Below are positions 62,947 through 64,000 of a stretch of DNA of 64,000 nt, one piece after another (position 1 is the stretch's first letter; every line of letters starts with the position of its first letter). The DNA lies in contig OY829326.1 of assembly GCA_963691655.1 (NCBI GenBank), forward strand, positions 112,007,388-112,071,387, written 5' to 3'. Under the pieces are notes generated by a model. The model was not told the origin of the DNA. It did not search any database and worked only from the letters and a program-made list of their open reading frames with translations. This DNA comes from Toxonevra muliebris. Taxonomy: Eukaryota; Arthropoda; Insecta; Diptera; Pallopteridae. The translations under genes and the position numbers were made by a program.

Positions 62947-64000
62947 TAAGTAAGAATACCCCATTAAATTTTAGAGGAACGACTTTTGTCTTTTTTTTTA
63001 AGAATGATCGTTTTTTTTTCGTAATGAGTATGATCACCAGACACTTTGATCACTTCTTCCAAATGTTGAGGCATTGACATGATTAAATTAAATAGGCTCA
63101 GAAGTGGGTATTTCGCTCCAAGTTTGGTTTATAGCGACAGGAAGATCCCTGAGGCTAAAGTACTGTCGTCCTTTAGCATTAATTTCGATTTGCCATAATT
63201 CCCCAGAGGTTTTCGATGAGATTTAAATTCGGACTTAACGCAGGCCACCGCAAAAGACTGATATTTTTGCATTAAATCATTCTGCCACAACTTTGGCTCT
63301 ATGGATAGGAGCATTATCTTGGTGAAAAATAGCGTTTGGTTCATCAATTTCGTCCAAAAATGTGATTAGGGCTTCATCTAAAAGCTCTATGAAACCATTA
63401 GCATTTACTTTATTACTAATGAAACATATTGGAGTCCTGCTTTCATAACTGAATACAGCCCAGACCATGATGGTACCTCCTCCAAAATTTCTATGCAAGC
63501 TAATTTCATTTTATTTTCTTTAGTCTCAAACCATCAGGACCATCTAAATTGAATTTCTTTTCATCACTAAAAAAGACGTTCTTCCACTGGTCGTTCCACA
63601 ACAGATGCGACTATGCAAAAAGTCGTGCTTTTTTATGATGATATTTTAATGGAGGTTTTCCCTTACTTTTAATCCACACAATATTATTTGATTCATTTAA
63701 GATTTGTCTCACTCGCCTTGCAGAAACATTCAAATCCAATTCACAACAAATTTTCTTTGAGCATAATTTTTTAGAGCTTGCCTTTCTCAAAATTTCGCGT
63801 GTCTTCCGTGGTGTTATTTTGAGTGGTCCCCCTGGTCTTTTCGTTTTTGCATAAAGAGAGCCTAGTCGTAATTCATTTGCAACATCGATGTGTGATCTTT
63901 GCATTCGCTGTCCGATTTCTCGTTTTGACAATCCACATTCTTTGTAGGCAATGAAATTCTTTCCTCGTGGCATTTTTACAAAAAAAAATTTATGATTAAA
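62939..64000 (-). pseudogene. Tc1-like (DD34E) transposase, frameshifted
   Basis: The minus-strand N-terminal frame (63611-63973) starts MPRGKNFIAYKECGLSKREI, has a bipartite HTH and ASSKKLCSKKICCELDLNVS. The first Asp is in QWKNVFFSDEKKFNLDGPDG (about 63520-63590). GGGTIMVWAVFSYESRTP and AIFHQDNAPIHRAKVVAE, with the second Asp, lie at 63277-63498. The Glu appears after another frame change in PNLNLIENLWGIMANRN (about 63185-63235). Thus the three catalytic residues remain but at least two frameshifts separate them. The 3' end may be the CAGTACTG at 62939 that it shares with the adjacent MITE. The 5' end lies near or beyond the window edge. Confidence 0.88.

Overview
The window is A+T-rich animal DNA, most likely from a higher fly and plausibly a tephritid-like dipteran (inference). 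The evidence is the mix of Jockey-type and RNase H-bearing non-LTR retrotransposons with GTTAGGTTAGG-type 3' ends, mariner, Tc1, ITm-DD37E, piggyBac, hAT and Penelope-like elements, short fly-style introns, and many CATACATATGTA-like and (TTG)n/(GA)n stretches. Nothing suggests a prokaryote. Most open frames in the window are chance frames in A+T-rich sequence.

The only host-like genes are two minus-strand F-box/leucine-rich-repeat genes at about 33.3-35.0 kb and 37.3-39.2 kb. Reading splice sites by eye, both have an exon starting with one leftover base, a phase-1 intron inside the LRR region at the same protein position, and a C-terminal exon that can end in phase 0. They are therefore tandem paralogues. 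The first gene has a small candidate terminal exon and, further 3', a Gag-like exon (32453-32760) behind a good acceptor in a compatible phase.

Layout. 0-0.5 kb: 3' end of a Jockey-type retrotransposon. 0.67-1.33 kb: dead mariner. 1.6 kb: retrotransposon 3' scrap. 2-8 kb: A+T-rich intergenic DNA with short dispersed motifs. 8.0-10.8 kb: two truncated RNase H retrotransposons, the first with a perfect 15-bp target duplication. 10.8-12.0 kb: DD37E copy 1. 12.05-12.7 kb: polypyrimidine tract. 15.5-18.1 kb: a piggyBac-type element containing a hAT-type element that contains a foldback MITE. 20.8-27.0 kb: inverted-repeat elements, including two related foldbacks with CACTRTKC ends and 3-bp TAR target duplications. 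29.9-30.9 kb: Tc1 pseudogene with an intron-like gap. 31.0-32.8 kb: Jockey-type RT remnant and the Gag-like fragment. 33-39 kb: the F-box pair. 39.6-41.8 kb: tandem repeat and a doubtful LTR-element remnant. 42-46.6 kb: retrotransposon tail, TTAA-flanked MITE with tRNA-like sequence, and DD37E copy 2. 47.0-48.6 kb: Penelope-like element with YVDD RT, GIY-YIG and a hammerhead-like core. 48.8-49.4 kb: TIR element with a PIF/Harbinger-like N terminus. 50-57 kb: scraps of hAT, Tc1-like, Jockey and piggyBac elements. 58.1-60.3 kb: unclassified TA-flanked element with a nested TTAA MITE. 62.5-64 kb: long-TIR MITE abutting a Tc1-like transposase gene that runs to the window end.

The elements are mostly truncated, frameshifted and nested in one another, so this is an old repeat-dense interval around a small F-box gene cluster. 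All family assignments rest on motifs and residues read directly. No database search was possible.
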